From positions 310,001 through 374,000 of the forward strand of contig NZ_LIWB01000007.1 of assembly GCF_001905725.1 (NCBI RefSeq): a stretch of DNA of 64,000 nt, read 5' to 3'. The position numbers and the translations under genes are program-made. This DNA comes from Streptomyces sp. CB02400. GTDB taxonomy: Bacteria; Actinomycetota; Actinomycetes; Streptomycetales; Streptomycetaceae. This document shows positions 7,492 through 15,895 of this stretch, one piece after another. How positions within the stretch are numbered: position 1 is the stretch's first letter; each line of letters opens with the position of its first letter. Below the pieces are notes generated by a model, which saw only the letters and a list, made by a program, of their open reading frames with translations, had not been told where the DNA came from and did not search any database.

Positions 7492-8535
7492 ATGAACCAC
7501 ATCGCCCGCCCCGAGCGTTACGACGGCACCATGCGCTACCGGCGCACCGGCCGCTCGGGACTCGACCTCCCCCTGCTGTCCCTGGGCTACTGGCACAACT
7601 TCGGCGACGACAAGCCGTTCGAGACACAGCGCGAGATCGCCCTGCGCGCCTTCGACCTGGGCATCACCCACCACGACCTGGCGAACAACTACGGCCCGCC
7701 CTACGGCTCCGCCGAGATCAACTTCGGCCGGCTGATGAAGCGGGACCTCGCGCCGTACCGGGACGAGCTGGTGGTCTCCACCAAGGCCGGCTGGGACATG
7801 TGGCCCGGCCCGTACGGCCAGGGCGGCGGCTCCCGCAAGTACATGCTGGCCTCGCTGGACCAGTCGCTGAAGCGCATGGGCCTGGAGTACGTGGACATCT
7901 TCTACTCGCACCGGCTGGACACCACCACTCCGCTCGAGGAGACGATGGGCGCCCTCGACACGGCGGTCCGCCAGGGCAAGGCGCTCTACGTCGGCATCTC
8001 CTCGTACGACGCCGAGCGCACCCGTGAGGCCGTGGCGATCCTCCGGGACCTCGGGACCCCGCTGCTGATCCACCAGCCGTCGTACAACATGCTGAACCGC
8101 TGGATCGAGACGGACGGCCTGCTGGACGTGGCCCAGGAGGAGGGCTTCGGGGTCATCGGCTTCACGGCGCTCGCGCAGGGGATGCTGACCGGGCGCTATC
8201 TGGACGGCGTCCCGCGGGACTCGCGGGCGGCGGCCGGCAAGTCGTTCGACACCGAGTGGCTGACCGACGACATGCTGCACCGGCTGCGCGCCCTGAACGA
8301 CATCGCGGCCCGGCGCGGGCAGACCCTCGCGCAGATGGCGCTGGCCTGGGCGCTGCGGGACCCGCGGGTCACCTCGCTGGTCATCGGCGCCTCCCGCACC
8401 GAGCAGCTGGAGCAGAACGTCGCCGCGCTGGAGAACCTCGACTTCGGCGCCGAGGAGCTGGCCGAGATCGACAAGTACGCCACCGACGGCGGCATCGACC
8501 TGTGGCGCGAGGCCCGGCTGGGCACGCTGGGCTGA
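7492..8535 (+). CDS. Aldo/keto reductase, L-glyceraldehyde-3-phosphate reductase (YghZ)-like
   Basis: ATG 7492 is chosen because GGAGAA lies six bases upstream. The 347-residue TIM barrel has the AKR tetrad: Asp62 and Tyr67 in HHDLANNYGPPYG, Lys98 in STKAGWDMW and His140 in FYSHRLD. The segment WPGPYGQGGGSRKYM is typical of the YghZ/AKR14 group, which reduces small aldehydes with NADPH and may detoxify methylglyoxal. The C-terminal IGASRTEQLEQNVAAL binds the NADP 2'-phosphate. It is divergent from snapalysin and appears monocistronic. Confidence 0.9.
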   Translation: MNHIARPERYDGTMRYRRTGRSGLDLPLLSLGYWHNFGDDKPFETQREIALRAFDLGITHHDLANNYGPPYGSAEINFGRLMKRDLAPYRDELVVSTKAGWDMWPGPYGQGGGSRKYMLASLDQSLKRMGLEYVDIFYSHRLDTTTPLEETMGALDTAVRQGKALYVGISSYDAERTREAVAILRDLGTPLLIHQPSYNMLNRWIETDGLLDVAQEEGFGVIGFTALAQGMLTGRYLDGVPRDSRAAAGKSFDTEWLTDDMLHRLRALNDIAARRGQTLAQMALAWALRDPRVTSLVIGASRTEQLEQNVAALENLDFGAEELAEIDKYATDGGIDLWREARLGTLG

Positions 8536-8627
8536 GCCTTCGGGGGCGGCCGTGAGGTGTGCGCCGCCGTGACGGGGGAACTGCGGTGCGGTGAGCCGCT
8601 TGACCCCCTCACCGTTCGGACGGCCGT

Positions 8628-9110
8628 ATGCAGACCTTTCTGCCGTACCCCGACTTCTGCGAGTCGGCGCTGGTGCTCGACCGGCGCCGGCTCGGCAAAC
8701 AGCGGGTCGAGACGCTCCAGGTGCTGCGCGGCCTGATCGTGCCGGGCTACGGGTGGCGCCGCCATCCCGCGGTCCGCATGTGGACCGGCTACGAGGAGGC
8801 GCTGGTGCGGTACGGCCTGGAGATCTGCCGGGTCTGGCGCGACCGGGGCCACCAGGACAGCTGCGCCGCCACCCTCGTCGCCGACCTCGCCGGGGTGCGG
8901 CCCGGAGCGCCGGTGCGCGGTCAGCGGGAGCTGGCCGGGGCCGGTGAGCTGCCGCCCTGGCTGGGTGACGACGCCGTGCACCGCAGCCACCGCTCGGCGC
9001 TGGTCCGCAAGGACCCGGCCGTCTACGCGGACCTCTTCCCCGGGGAGCCGGACGACCTGCCGTACGTCTGGCCGTCGTCCGACCGCGATCCGGAGGCGGC
9101 CGCCGGCTGA
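8628..9110 (+). CDS. MSMEG_6728/Pyr_excise-family protein
   Basis: The 160-residue protein MQTFLPYPDFCESALVLD, with LGKQRVETLQVL, WRRHPAVRMW and HRSHRSALVRKDPAVY, matches the family related to T4 pyrimidine-dimer DNA glycosylase (Pyr_excise, MSMEG_6728 type). Thr3, next to the N-terminus, and the basic Arg/His patches fit a small DNA- or nucleotide-binding fold. The actinobacterial members have no proven activity, so DNA repair is an inference. The ribosome binding site is weak. It lies 92 bases after the aldo/keto reductase gene and may be co-transcribed with it. Confidence 0.75.
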   Translation: MQTFLPYPDFCESALVLDRRRLGKQRVETLQVLRGLIVPGYGWRRHPAVRMWTGYEEALVRYGLEICRVWRDRGHQDSCAATLVADLAGVRPGAPVRGQRELAGAGELPPWLGDDAVHRSHRSALVRKDPAVYADLFPGEPDDLPYVWPSSDRDPEAAAG

Positions 9111-9290
9111 CCCGCCGGCGCCGGGCAGGGGTCCTCGCTTCCCCGTCGCCTTCCGGGCGGGCGCGACCGCACCGCGTACGCGGAGAGTCCGGGCGGCGCA
9201 CGGGCCGCCCGTACGAACCGTGGGCCCGGGCGCACGACGCCCCGGCGCCCCCTTCCGGGGTCCGCCGGGGCATCCGCACGGTGCGGGCCG

Positions 9291-10577
9291 TCAGTGCGAG
9301 GACAGGTACTCCTCGACTCCCGGCGCCGCCTGCGCGTCCTCCGCGTTCACCACGCCGCCGACCGCCTCGGCGTCGGGCTTGAGCACGTACGTCTCGACGC
9401 TCGCGGGGCGGTCGACGTCGGAGAAGTTCTGCGGGGTGCCGAGGCCGGTGTCGGCGTTCGTCTGCGCGCGGTGCGCCTTGACGACGTCCTCACGGGTGAG
9501 GCCGCCCGCCTCGCAGGCCTTCTTCAGGTCGGCGCCCATGAGCTGGGCGGCGTTGTACCCGGACAGCACACCGGAGTCGACCGGCGAGTCCGGGTACTTC
9601 TTCTGATACGACGCCACCATGTTCTTCACGCCGGGCAGATCGGAGCTGACCGCGGGCGCGGCGCTCACGATGTTGAGCATCGCCGCCAGGGCGGGCGCGG
9701 CGGGGGTCTTCATGAGCTGGGGCGCGAAGCCGGGGGCGCTGCTGACGACGGGGACCTTCAGACCGCGGGAGGCGGCGACGCCGACGAGGGAGGCCGTCTG
9801 CGCGGGTCCGGCGCTGATCAGGACGGCCTTCACGCCCTCCTTGCGCAGGGCCGAGACCTGGGCGGACAGGTCGGTGTCCGTGGCCTTGATCTTCTGCCCG
9901 GCCACCTTCAGTCCGGCCTTCTCGGCCGCCCAGGTGGACCCTTCCAGCGCGTTGGCGCCGTAGTCGCCCTCGAAGTAGACGTGGCCGATCGTGTCGCCCT
10001 TCTTCAGGCCCTTGGCGCGGGTGAGGAACTCGACGGCGGCGATCATGTCGACGTCGTACGTGGTGCCGAGCACCTGGATGGCGTCCTTGCCGAGCAGGGA
10101 GGCCGCCCAGGCCTGCGGGAAGGTGAGCATCTTGTCCCGCTCGATGTCGTCGAGCAGCGCGGCGACCACCGGGGAGCCGATGACCTGGGGCAGCGCCACG
10201 ACGTCCGGGGCGATGTCGGCGTAGGCGGTGACCGCCTTCTGCACGTCGTAGCCGTGGTCCTTGACGACGATCTCCACCTTGCGGTCGCAGATGCCGCCCT
10301 TGGCGTTGGTCTCGTCGACCCACATCTGCTGGGCCTGCACGATGCTCTTGCCGAGGGTGGCGTAGGGGCCGGTCAGGTCGGTGAGGGCGCCCAGCCTGAT
10401 GGTGTCGGCGTCGACGCCGGGTCCGGTGCGGACGCCGTCGGCGGCCTCGCCGCCCTTGTCGCCGTCGTCCGCCTTGGAGCTGCATCCGGTGGCCGCGAGC
10501 AGCAGGGCGAGGGCGCCGGCGAGGACGGTCCCGGCGGTGCGGTGCCGGTTGCGGCGGGTGCGGTGCGTGGTGTTCAC
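9291..10577 (-). CDS. livK: Branched-chain amino acid-type ABC transporter substrate-binding lipoprotein
   Basis: GTG start at 10577 follows AAGGAG at seven bases. The signal peptide ends in the lipobox LAATGC with Cys32 as lipidation site, so the protein is tethered outside the membrane. The mature domain has the periplasmic-binding-protein type 1 fold (Peripla_BP_6): IRLGALTDLTGPYATLGK, KVEIVVKDHGYDVQKAV, then AVLISAGPAQTASLVGVA. Ligand is unknown; the family takes branched-chain amino acids, amides or urea. It is the last gene of a five-gene operon and its GTG overlaps the permease stop by four bases. Confidence 0.92.
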   Translation of the reverse strand: MNTTHRTRRNRHRTAGTVLAGALALLLAATGCSSKADDGDKGGEAADGVRTGPGVDADTIRLGALTDLTGPYATLGKSIVQAQQMWVDETNAKGGICDRKVEIVVKDHGYDVQKAVTAYADIAPDVVALPQVIGSPVVAALLDDIERDKMLTFPQAWAASLLGKDAIQVLGTTYDVDMIAAVEFLTRAKGLKKGDTIGHVYFEGDYGANALEGSTWAAEKAGLKVAGQKIKATDTDLSAQVSALRKEGVKAVLISAGPAQTASLVGVAASRGLKVPVVSSAPGFAPQLMKTPAAPALAAMLNIVSAAPAVSSDLPGVKNMVASYQKKYPDSPVDSGVLSGYNAAQLMGADLKKACEAGGLTREDVVKAHRAQTNADTGLGTPQNFSDVDRPASVETYVLKPDAEAVGGVVNAEDAQAAPGVEEYLSSH

Positions 10578-11713
10578 GGAGTGTGCTCCTTGGGTCGTGC
10601 GGCCGGTTGCGGAGGCGAGGGGACGACGGTTTCCGGGGCGGGGGTACGGGATCGGCGGCGCCGTACGCGGTCCCGGACCCGGCGTGCCAGGCCGTGCAGA
10701 CCGTCGGGGGCGTACAGCAGGACCAGGACGATCGCCGCGCCGTAGAGGTAGCGGGCCGCCTCGGTGGGGCCCACGGCGCCCTCGGCGGAGCCCGGGGCGG
10801 TCACCAGCGGGAGCTGGTCGGCGTACCGGGTCATCAGCAGCGGCAGGGCGGTGACGAAGACGGCGCCGGCGGTGGCTCCGGCGACGGACCCGAGGCCGCC
10901 GATGACGATCATGGCGAGGTAGTCGACGGAGAGGGCGAGGGAGAAGTAGTCCGGGACGACGCGGCGGAAGGCGAGCGCCAGGAGCACTCCCGCGAGGCCC
11001 GCGTACATCGACGACACCACGAAGGCCGCCGACCGGTGCCGGGCGACGTCGACGCCCATCACGGCGGCCGCGGTCTCGCTGTCGCGCAGGGCGGCCAGCG
11101 CCCTGCCGGGGCGTGAGCGCAGCAGGCCGCGGGCGGTGAACCAGGTGAACGCGAACAGGGCCAGGCCCAGGAACCACAGTCGTTCCTCCGCGCCGAACGG
11201 CACGCCCAGGACGGTCAGTTCGGGGTCGCTCTCCGCGAAGGTGAACCCGCCGAGGGTCAGCGGGGGCACGGAACGGCCGTTGAAGCCGCCGGTGACGGAG
11301 TCGGCGGTCAGCAGGACGTGGTGGCCGAGGAAGACCAGCGCGAGGGTGGCGATGCCCAGGTAGATGCCCTTGACCCGGGCGGCGACGGGGCTGAACAGTC
11401 CGCCGGCCGCTCCCGCGAGCAGGACCGCGAGGAGCGCGGCGAGGGCCGGGGGCAGTCCGGGTCCGGGTTCGCCGGCCAGCCAGGCGTAGCCGTAGGCGCC
11501 GACGGCGAGGAAGAAGGCGTGGCCGAGGGAGAGTTGCCCGGCGGTGCCGCTGAGCAGGGCGAGGCCCGTGGCGCCGATGGCCGCGGCCATGGAGAACAGG
11601 CCGATGCGCAGCCAGAAGGCGTCCAGGTAGAACGGCGGCAGGCACAGGAGGACGGCGAGCAGCAGGAGCGAGGCCCGGCGGCGGGTGAGGGCGGCGAGGA
11701 GTCGGTCAGACAC
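10574..11713 (-). CDS. livM: ABC transporter permease, LivM type
   Basis: This 379-residue membrane protein has about nine or ten helices. It carries the LivM signature GLALLSGTAGQLSLGHAFF near residues 50-68, the EAA-like loop GRALAALRDSETAAAVMGVD, then VVPDYFSLALSVDYLAMIVI and GGLGSVAGATAGA. It should pair with the upstream LivH-type subunit to form the import pore. GTG start at 11713 overlaps the end of the LivH-type gene by eight bases. The Arg/Pro-rich C-terminal tail of about 35 residues is cytoplasmic and variable. Confidence 0.92.
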   Translation of the reverse strand: MSDRLLAALTRRRASLLLLAVLLCLPPFYLDAFWLRIGLFSMAAAIGATGLALLSGTAGQLSLGHAFFLAVGAYGYAWLAGEPGPGLPPALAALLAVLLAGAAGGLFSPVAARVKGIYLGIATLALVFLGHHVLLTADSVTGGFNGRSVPPLTLGGFTFAESDPELTVLGVPFGAEERLWFLGLALFAFTWFTARGLLRSRPGRALAALRDSETAAAVMGVDVARHRSAAFVVSSMYAGLAGVLLALAFRRVVPDYFSLALSVDYLAMIVIGGLGSVAGATAGAVFVTALPLLMTRYADQLPLVTAPGSAEGAVGPTEAARYLYGAAIVLVLLYAPDGLHGLARRVRDRVRRRRSRTPAPETVVPSPPQPAARPKEHTP

Positions 11714-12602
11714 GGGCCGCTCCCTTCGCGCCGAACAGCCCGGTGGGCCGTACGAGAAGGACGAGCAGCATCACCGCGTACGGGGCGACGTCGCCGAACC
11801 CCTCGCCGAGGACGTGCAGTTCGGACTGGTAACCGACGGCGAGTGCCTCGGTCAGGCCGATGATCAGGCTGCCCGCGAGGGCGCCGGCCGGGGAGGCGAG
11901 GCCGCCGAGGATCGCGGCCGGGAAGGCGTTGAGGGCGATCTGCCCGGTGGTGCGCTCCAGTCCGGGCGCGGGGAACGCGGCGAGGAACACGGCGGCCAGC
12001 GCGGCGAGCGCGCCCGCCAGGCACCAGGCGCCCGCGCGCACCCGGCCGAGCCGTACGCCCATGAGCGCGGCGGCCTCCAGGTCCTCGGCCGCCGCCCGCA
12101 GGGACAGTCCCCAGGAGGTGAACCGGAACAGCGCGAACACTGCGCCGATGACCACGGCCGACACCACGATCGCGGCGAGCCGACTGTCGGCGACGGTCAC
12201 CGGACCCAGCTCGGTCACCGCATCGCCCCACGGGTCGCCCAGGGACAGCAGGTCGCCGCCGATGCGCCGGGAGAGATCGGTGAGCAGGACGATGTCGATG
12301 CCGATGGTGACGATGGTCTGCACATGGGCGGAGTGGGCGTCCTGGCCGCCGCGTTGCAGCAGGAACCGGTCGAGCGCGCCGGCGAGGGCGGCCGTGGTGA
12401 GGACCGCCAGGGCGAGCGCTCCGGCGAAGCCGAGGTCGTCGTGGAGTACGGCGGTGAGGTAGCCGCCGAGCAGGAGCAGGGAGCCGTGGGCGAAGTTGAG
12501 GACGCCGGAGGCCTTGAAGATGACGACGAAGCCGAGGGCGACCAGCGCGTAGACCGCGCCGAGTGCCAGTCCGCCGAGGATGTTGTCGAGGAATGCCGTC
12601 AT
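11706..12602 (-). CDS. livH: ABC transporter permease, LivH type
   Basis: The 298-residue protein opens with MTAFLDNILGGLALGAVYAL and continues VIFKASGVLNFAHGSLLLLG, the diagnostic LivH region. The cytoplasmic coupling loop ends RAAAEDLEAAALMGV. About eight transmembrane helices are visible. ATG at 12602 overlaps the upstream ATPase stop (ATGA). It is one half of the translocation pore for the substrate captured by the lipoprotein at the operon end. Confidence 0.92.
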   Translation of the reverse strand: MTAFLDNILGGLALGAVYALVALGFVVIFKASGVLNFAHGSLLLLGGYLTAVLHDDLGFAGALALAVLTTAALAGALDRFLLQRGGQDAHSAHVQTIVTIGIDIVLLTDLSRRIGGDLLSLGDPWGDAVTELGPVTVADSRLAAIVVSAVVIGAVFALFRFTSWGLSLRAAAEDLEAAALMGVRLGRVRAGAWCLAGALAALAAVFLAAFPAPGLERTTGQIALNAFPAAILGGLASPAGALAGSLIIGLTEALAVGYQSELHVLGEGFGDVAPYAVMLLVLLVRPTGLFGAKGAARV

Positions 12603-13402
12603 GCCGCGTCCTCCCCGGTCGCGTCGGTGCCGAGGTAGGCGCGCAGCACTTCGGGGTCCTGGCGGACCTCGTCGGGGGTGCCGTGGGCGATGGGCTTGCC
12701 GAAGTCGAGCACGGTGACGTCGTCGGCGAGGCGCATGACGAGGCCCATGTCGTGCTCGACGAGGACGATGGACAGGCCGAGTTCGGCGCGGAGTTCGCCC
12801 ACCACCTCGGCGGTGCGGGCGCGTTCGGCGGCGTTCATGCCGGCCACGGGTTCGTCGAGGAGCAGCACACGGGGCTCCAGGCAGAGGGCGCGGGCGAGTT
12901 CGACGCGCTTGCGGTCGCCGTACGACAGCAGGGCGACGGGGCTGTCGAAGTGGTCCCTGAGGCCGGTGAGTTCGGCGATCTCGCGTGCTCTGGCGAGGTG
13001 TTCGCGCTGTTCCCGTACGGCGCCCGGCAGGCGCAGCGCGCTCGCGGCGAACCCGGCGCGGGACAGGGCGTGGCGGCCGAGCATCAGGTTGTCGGCGACG
13101 GTGCCGTGGGTGGTGACGATGTTCTGGAAGGTGCGGGCCACGCCGAGCGCGGCGATGCGGTGCGGGGCGAGGCGGGTCAGCTCGGTGCCGCCGAGCGTCA
13201 CCGTGCCGGCGGCCGGGCGGCACAGGCCCGACAGCACGTTGAAGCAGGTCGACTTGCCGGCGCCGTTGGGTCCGATGAGCGCGTGCACCGAGCCGGGGGC
13301 GACGGTGAAGGAGACGCCGTCGAGGGCGGTGAGTCCGGCGAAGCGCACGGTGACGTCCCGTACGTCGAGCACGGGCGGTGCGGTGGTGGTGCGGTCGGTC
13401 AC
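12599..13402 (-). CDS. livG: ABC transporter ATP-binding protein, LivG type
   Basis: The 267-residue ATPase has Walker A GPNGAGKST (residues about 44-52), signature LSYGDRKRVELARAL, Walker B VLLLDEPVAGMN and the switch histidine in LVEHDM. The signature Gly-Gly is replaced by Tyr-Gly, a common LivG variant. The C-terminal VRQDPEVLRAYLGTD is the typical LivG tail. GTG at 13402 overlaps the previous gene by four bases, implying translational coupling. Confidence 0.93.
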   Translation of the reverse strand: MTDRTTTAPPVLDVRDVTVRFAGLTALDGVSFTVAPGSVHALIGPNGAGKSTCFNVLSGLCRPAAGTVTLGGTELTRLAPHRIAALGVARTFQNIVTTHGTVADNLMLGRHALSRAGFAASALRLPGAVREQREHLARAREIAELTGLRDHFDSPVALLSYGDRKRVELARALCLEPRVLLLDEPVAGMNAAERARTAEVVGELRAELGLSIVLVEHDMGLVMRLADDVTVLDFGKPIAHGTPDEVRQDPEVLRAYLGTDATGEDAA

Positions 13403-14181
13403 GCCGCCCCCTGGTCCTCGGCCGACTCGCCCAGGTAGAGGCGGCGTACGGCGTCGGTGCGGGCGAGTTCGTCGGCGGGGCCGGACAGGCGGGTCTCGCC
13501 GACCTCCAGGACGTGCGCGTGGTCGGCGAGGGAGAGCGCCATGCCGGCGTTCTGCTCGACGAGGAGTACGGCGGTGCCCTGGGCGTTGATCTCGCGGATC
13601 ACCTCGGCGATGCGGTACACCATCTGCGGGGCGAGACCGAGGGAGGGCTCGTCGAGGAGCAGCAGGCGCGGGGCGGCCATCAGGGCGCGGCCGATGGCGA
13701 GCATCTGCTGTTCGCCGCCGGAGAGCAGGCCCGCTGCCTGGTGGGTGCGTTCGGCGAGGCGGGGGAAGAGCGTGAAGACCCGGTCGCGGGCCTCCTGGAC
13801 CTGGCCTCGGCCGCGCCGGCCGAGGCCGAGGCCGCCGGAGCGCAGGTTCTCGTCGACCGAGAGTCCGGCGAACACCCGTCGCCCCTCGGGGACCTGGACG
13901 ACTCCGGCGCGTACCGCCGCGACGGGGTCCTTGCCGTCGAGCACCGTGTCGCCGTAGCGGATGCGGCCGGCCGTGATCGCGCCGCGGTGCAGGCGCAGCG
14001 TGCCGGAGACGGCGCGCAGCAGGGTCGTCTTGCCGGCGCCGTTGGCGCCGAGCAGGGCGACGACGGTGCGGTGCGGCACGGTCAGGGACACGGAGCGGAG
14101 GGCGGACAGGGCTCGGCCGTAGGTCACGTCGACGTTCTCGACGTGCAGCGCGGGCGGGCTGTCCGGTGGTGCTTCGGGCAT
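13399..14181 (-). CDS. livF: ABC transporter ATP-binding protein, LivF type
   Basis: First gene of the operon. The start is set at ATG 14181 because GAGGAG lies five bases upstream; longer readings add a Pro/His-rich stretch unlike the family. The 260 residues include Walker A GANGAGKTT, the LivF hallmark VVQVPEGRRVFAGLSV, signature LSGGEQQMLAIGRAL and Walker B LLLLDEPSLGLA. It energises import with the LivG-type subunit. A PucR-type regulator gene lies just upstream on the same strand and may control the operon. Confidence 0.92.
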   Translation of the reverse strand: MPEAPPDSPPALHVENVDVTYGRALSALRSVSLTVPHRTVVALLGANGAGKTTLLRAVSGTLRLHRGAITAGRIRYGDTVLDGKDPVAAVRAGVVQVPEGRRVFAGLSVDENLRSGGLGLGRRGRGQVQEARDRVFTLFPRLAERTHQAAGLLSGGEQQMLAIGRALMAAPRLLLLDEPSLGLAPQMVYRIAEVIREINAQGTAVLLVEQNAGMALSLADHAHVLEVGETRLSGPADELARTDAVRRLYLGESAEDQGAA

Positions 14182-14420
14182 CACGGCTCCTCGGGGCCGG
14201 GCCGCGCGGGGCGGCGGCGGCTTCGGGGGAAGGGGTGCCTCACAACAGCACGGGGGTGGGCGAGGGGTACAGCGTTTGACGCCCGTACGCTGCGGCGTAC
14301 CAATGGGGGTGGGCGGGGGTTGTGCGGGTGCCCATGCGGGGCCGTCGTGGCGGCACCGGGGTGGGGGTCCAGGGGCGGGGTGTTGCTTGCCGCCTCCTGC
14401 GGGGTGCCGCTGCGCCCACC

Positions 14421-14492
14421 CGTGCCGCCCCAGCGGCACGACTGCCCGCAGCTGGGTGGGTGGGTGGGCTTCGCGGCTGCCCGCAGCTGGGT
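14421..14492. repeat. Streptomyces extragenic repeat-like element with 16-bp direct repeat
   Basis: The 14182-14491 gap holds GTGCCG/CGGCAC (14422-14427 and 14434-14439), a short hairpin, followed by CTGCCCGCAGCTGGGT twice (14442-14457 and 14477-14492). The second copy runs into the end of the PucR-type gene. The phrase CACCCGTGCCGCCC...GGCACGACTGCCCGC also occurs in the element at 43886-44000, so this is a dispersed repeat family that probably also serves as a terminator. Confidence 0.6.
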
Positions 14493-15748
14493 CAGGTGAG
14501 GAAGGTGCGGGCTGTCAGGGCCAGGGTGATTTCGACCAGGTCGGTGGGGCGGGAGAGGGAGCGGCCGGTGAGTTGTTCGTAGCGGCGGAGGCGGTTGAGG
14601 ACCGTGTTGCGGTGGCAGTAGAGGCGGCGGCTCGCCCGCTGGGCCGAGCCGTCGCAGGCCAGCCAGGTGGCCAGGGTGTCCAGCAGGACCTCCGCGTCGG
14701 CGGGTTCGAGGTGGGCGAGCGGGCCGAGCAGCCGCTCGGCCAGCGCGGCGCCGAGTTCGGGACTCGACACCACCAGCGCCGCCGGCAGGTGCTCGGTCAG
14801 GCGGACCGTGCCGCCCTGCTCGGGGCACAGGCCCAGCGCGGTGTCCGCCAGCCGCCGTGCCTCCCCCACGGCGGACAGCCCCTCGACCGCGCTGCTGACG
14901 CCCACCCGCACCCCCGCTGCCTGCTCCTCCGGCACGACGGGCTCCGTACCGTCCTCGACCAGGACGATGCCGTGATCGGCGTCCACTCCCGTGTGCCAGT
15001 GCACGCGCACACCCGGAGCGAGGGTCGCTTGGGCACCGGGACAACCGGTGGGCCCGCCGCCGGCGACCGCGACGACCACGTACCGCCCGTGCTCGGGCAG
15101 GTCCAGCGCCTGCGCGGCCTCGGGCAGGTCGGCGATCCTGCTCGTGCCGTCCAGCAGGGCCGCGGCCAGCAGACGCACCCTGTTCTCCCTCCGCCACGCC
15201 AGCTGTCGCTCGGTCTGCCGGTAGGCGTCCGCGACGAGGGTGCAGTGCTCGTCGACGAAGTTCCACACGTCGGACGCCACGTGCACCAGCAGCCGTACGT
15301 CCTCGGGCGCCGTCCGGGAGGTCTCGTCGACCAGGCCCTGCCACACCAGCGAGCCGCCCAGCCGGAAGGCGTGCAGCAGGGCGTCCAGCGGCAGCCCCTG
15401 CTCGGCGCGCGTGGCGCCGATCTTCCAGGTGCAGCGGCGCGCCGCGTCCCGGGCGCCCCGTGGGTCGAGCAGGGAGGAGATGCTGTGCCGCAGCGAGCGG
15501 TGCACCTCCTGCCAGGTCGTGGTGGCGTCCCCCTCCACCGCGGCCCGGTACGCGGGCTCCTGCTCCTGCAGGACGGCGACCAGCCCGTCGGTGAGCTGGG
15601 GCAGGTCGTCCAGCAGGACGCGGGCGGCCCGGTGCAGCACGCGCAGCGCGTCGGCGTCGATCAGCGACCGCACGCGCGGCGTCCGGGGCCGCGGAGCGGG
15701 CGCGGGTCCAGGACGCGGCAGGGTACGTGGCCGTACGGCGTGTTGCAT
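14492..15748 (-). CDS. PucR/CdaR-type transcriptional regulator
   Basis: ATG 15748 follows GGGGGAG. The 418-residue protein has an all-helical N-terminal sensory region (about 25-230), a degenerate GGDEF-like middle (about 235-345, with RYVVVAVAG) and a C-terminal PucR helix-turn-helix. The last is diagnostic: ETL-type helix LLDTLATWLACDGSAQRA, then LYCHRNTVLNRLRRYEQLTG. Such proteins often regulate nitrogen or amino acid uptake and breakdown. Position upstream of the ABC importer operon, on the same strand, suggests that operon as target. Confidence 0.88.
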   Translation of the reverse strand: MQHAVRPRTLPRPGPAPAPRPRTPRVRSLIDADALRVLHRAARVLLDDLPQLTDGLVAVLQEQEPAYRAAVEGDATTTWQEVHRSLRHSISSLLDPRGARDAARRCTWKIGATRAEQGLPLDALLHAFRLGGSLVWQGLVDETSRTAPEDVRLLVHVASDVWNFVDEHCTLVADAYRQTERQLAWRRENRVRLLAAALLDGTSRIADLPEAAQALDLPEHGRYVVVAVAGGGPTGCPGAQATLAPGVRVHWHTGVDADHGIVLVEDGTEPVVPEEQAAGVRVGVSSAVEGLSAVGEARRLADTALGLCPEQGGTVRLTEHLPAALVVSSPELGAALAERLLGPLAHLEPADAEVLLDTLATWLACDGSAQRASRRLYCHRNTVLNRLRRYEQLTGRSLSRPTDLVEITLALTARTFLT

Positions 15749-15895
15749 CGCGCATCTCCCCCAGGGTCGGCTTCCCGGCGGCGCCCGTGCGGCGGCGGTC
15801 CCCGTACCGGCGCCCGGCCGGTACGGGGGAGCCCGTGGGCCGGCCGCCATCGGACTCGTCCTGCCCCGAAGGATGACATACCGTCCGGTCGGTCC

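Noticed and set aside
13399..14439. Longer N-terminus of the LivF-type ATPase
   Set aside because: The extra 86 residues are Pro/His/Arg-rich, unlike the family, and GAGGAG marks ATG 14181.
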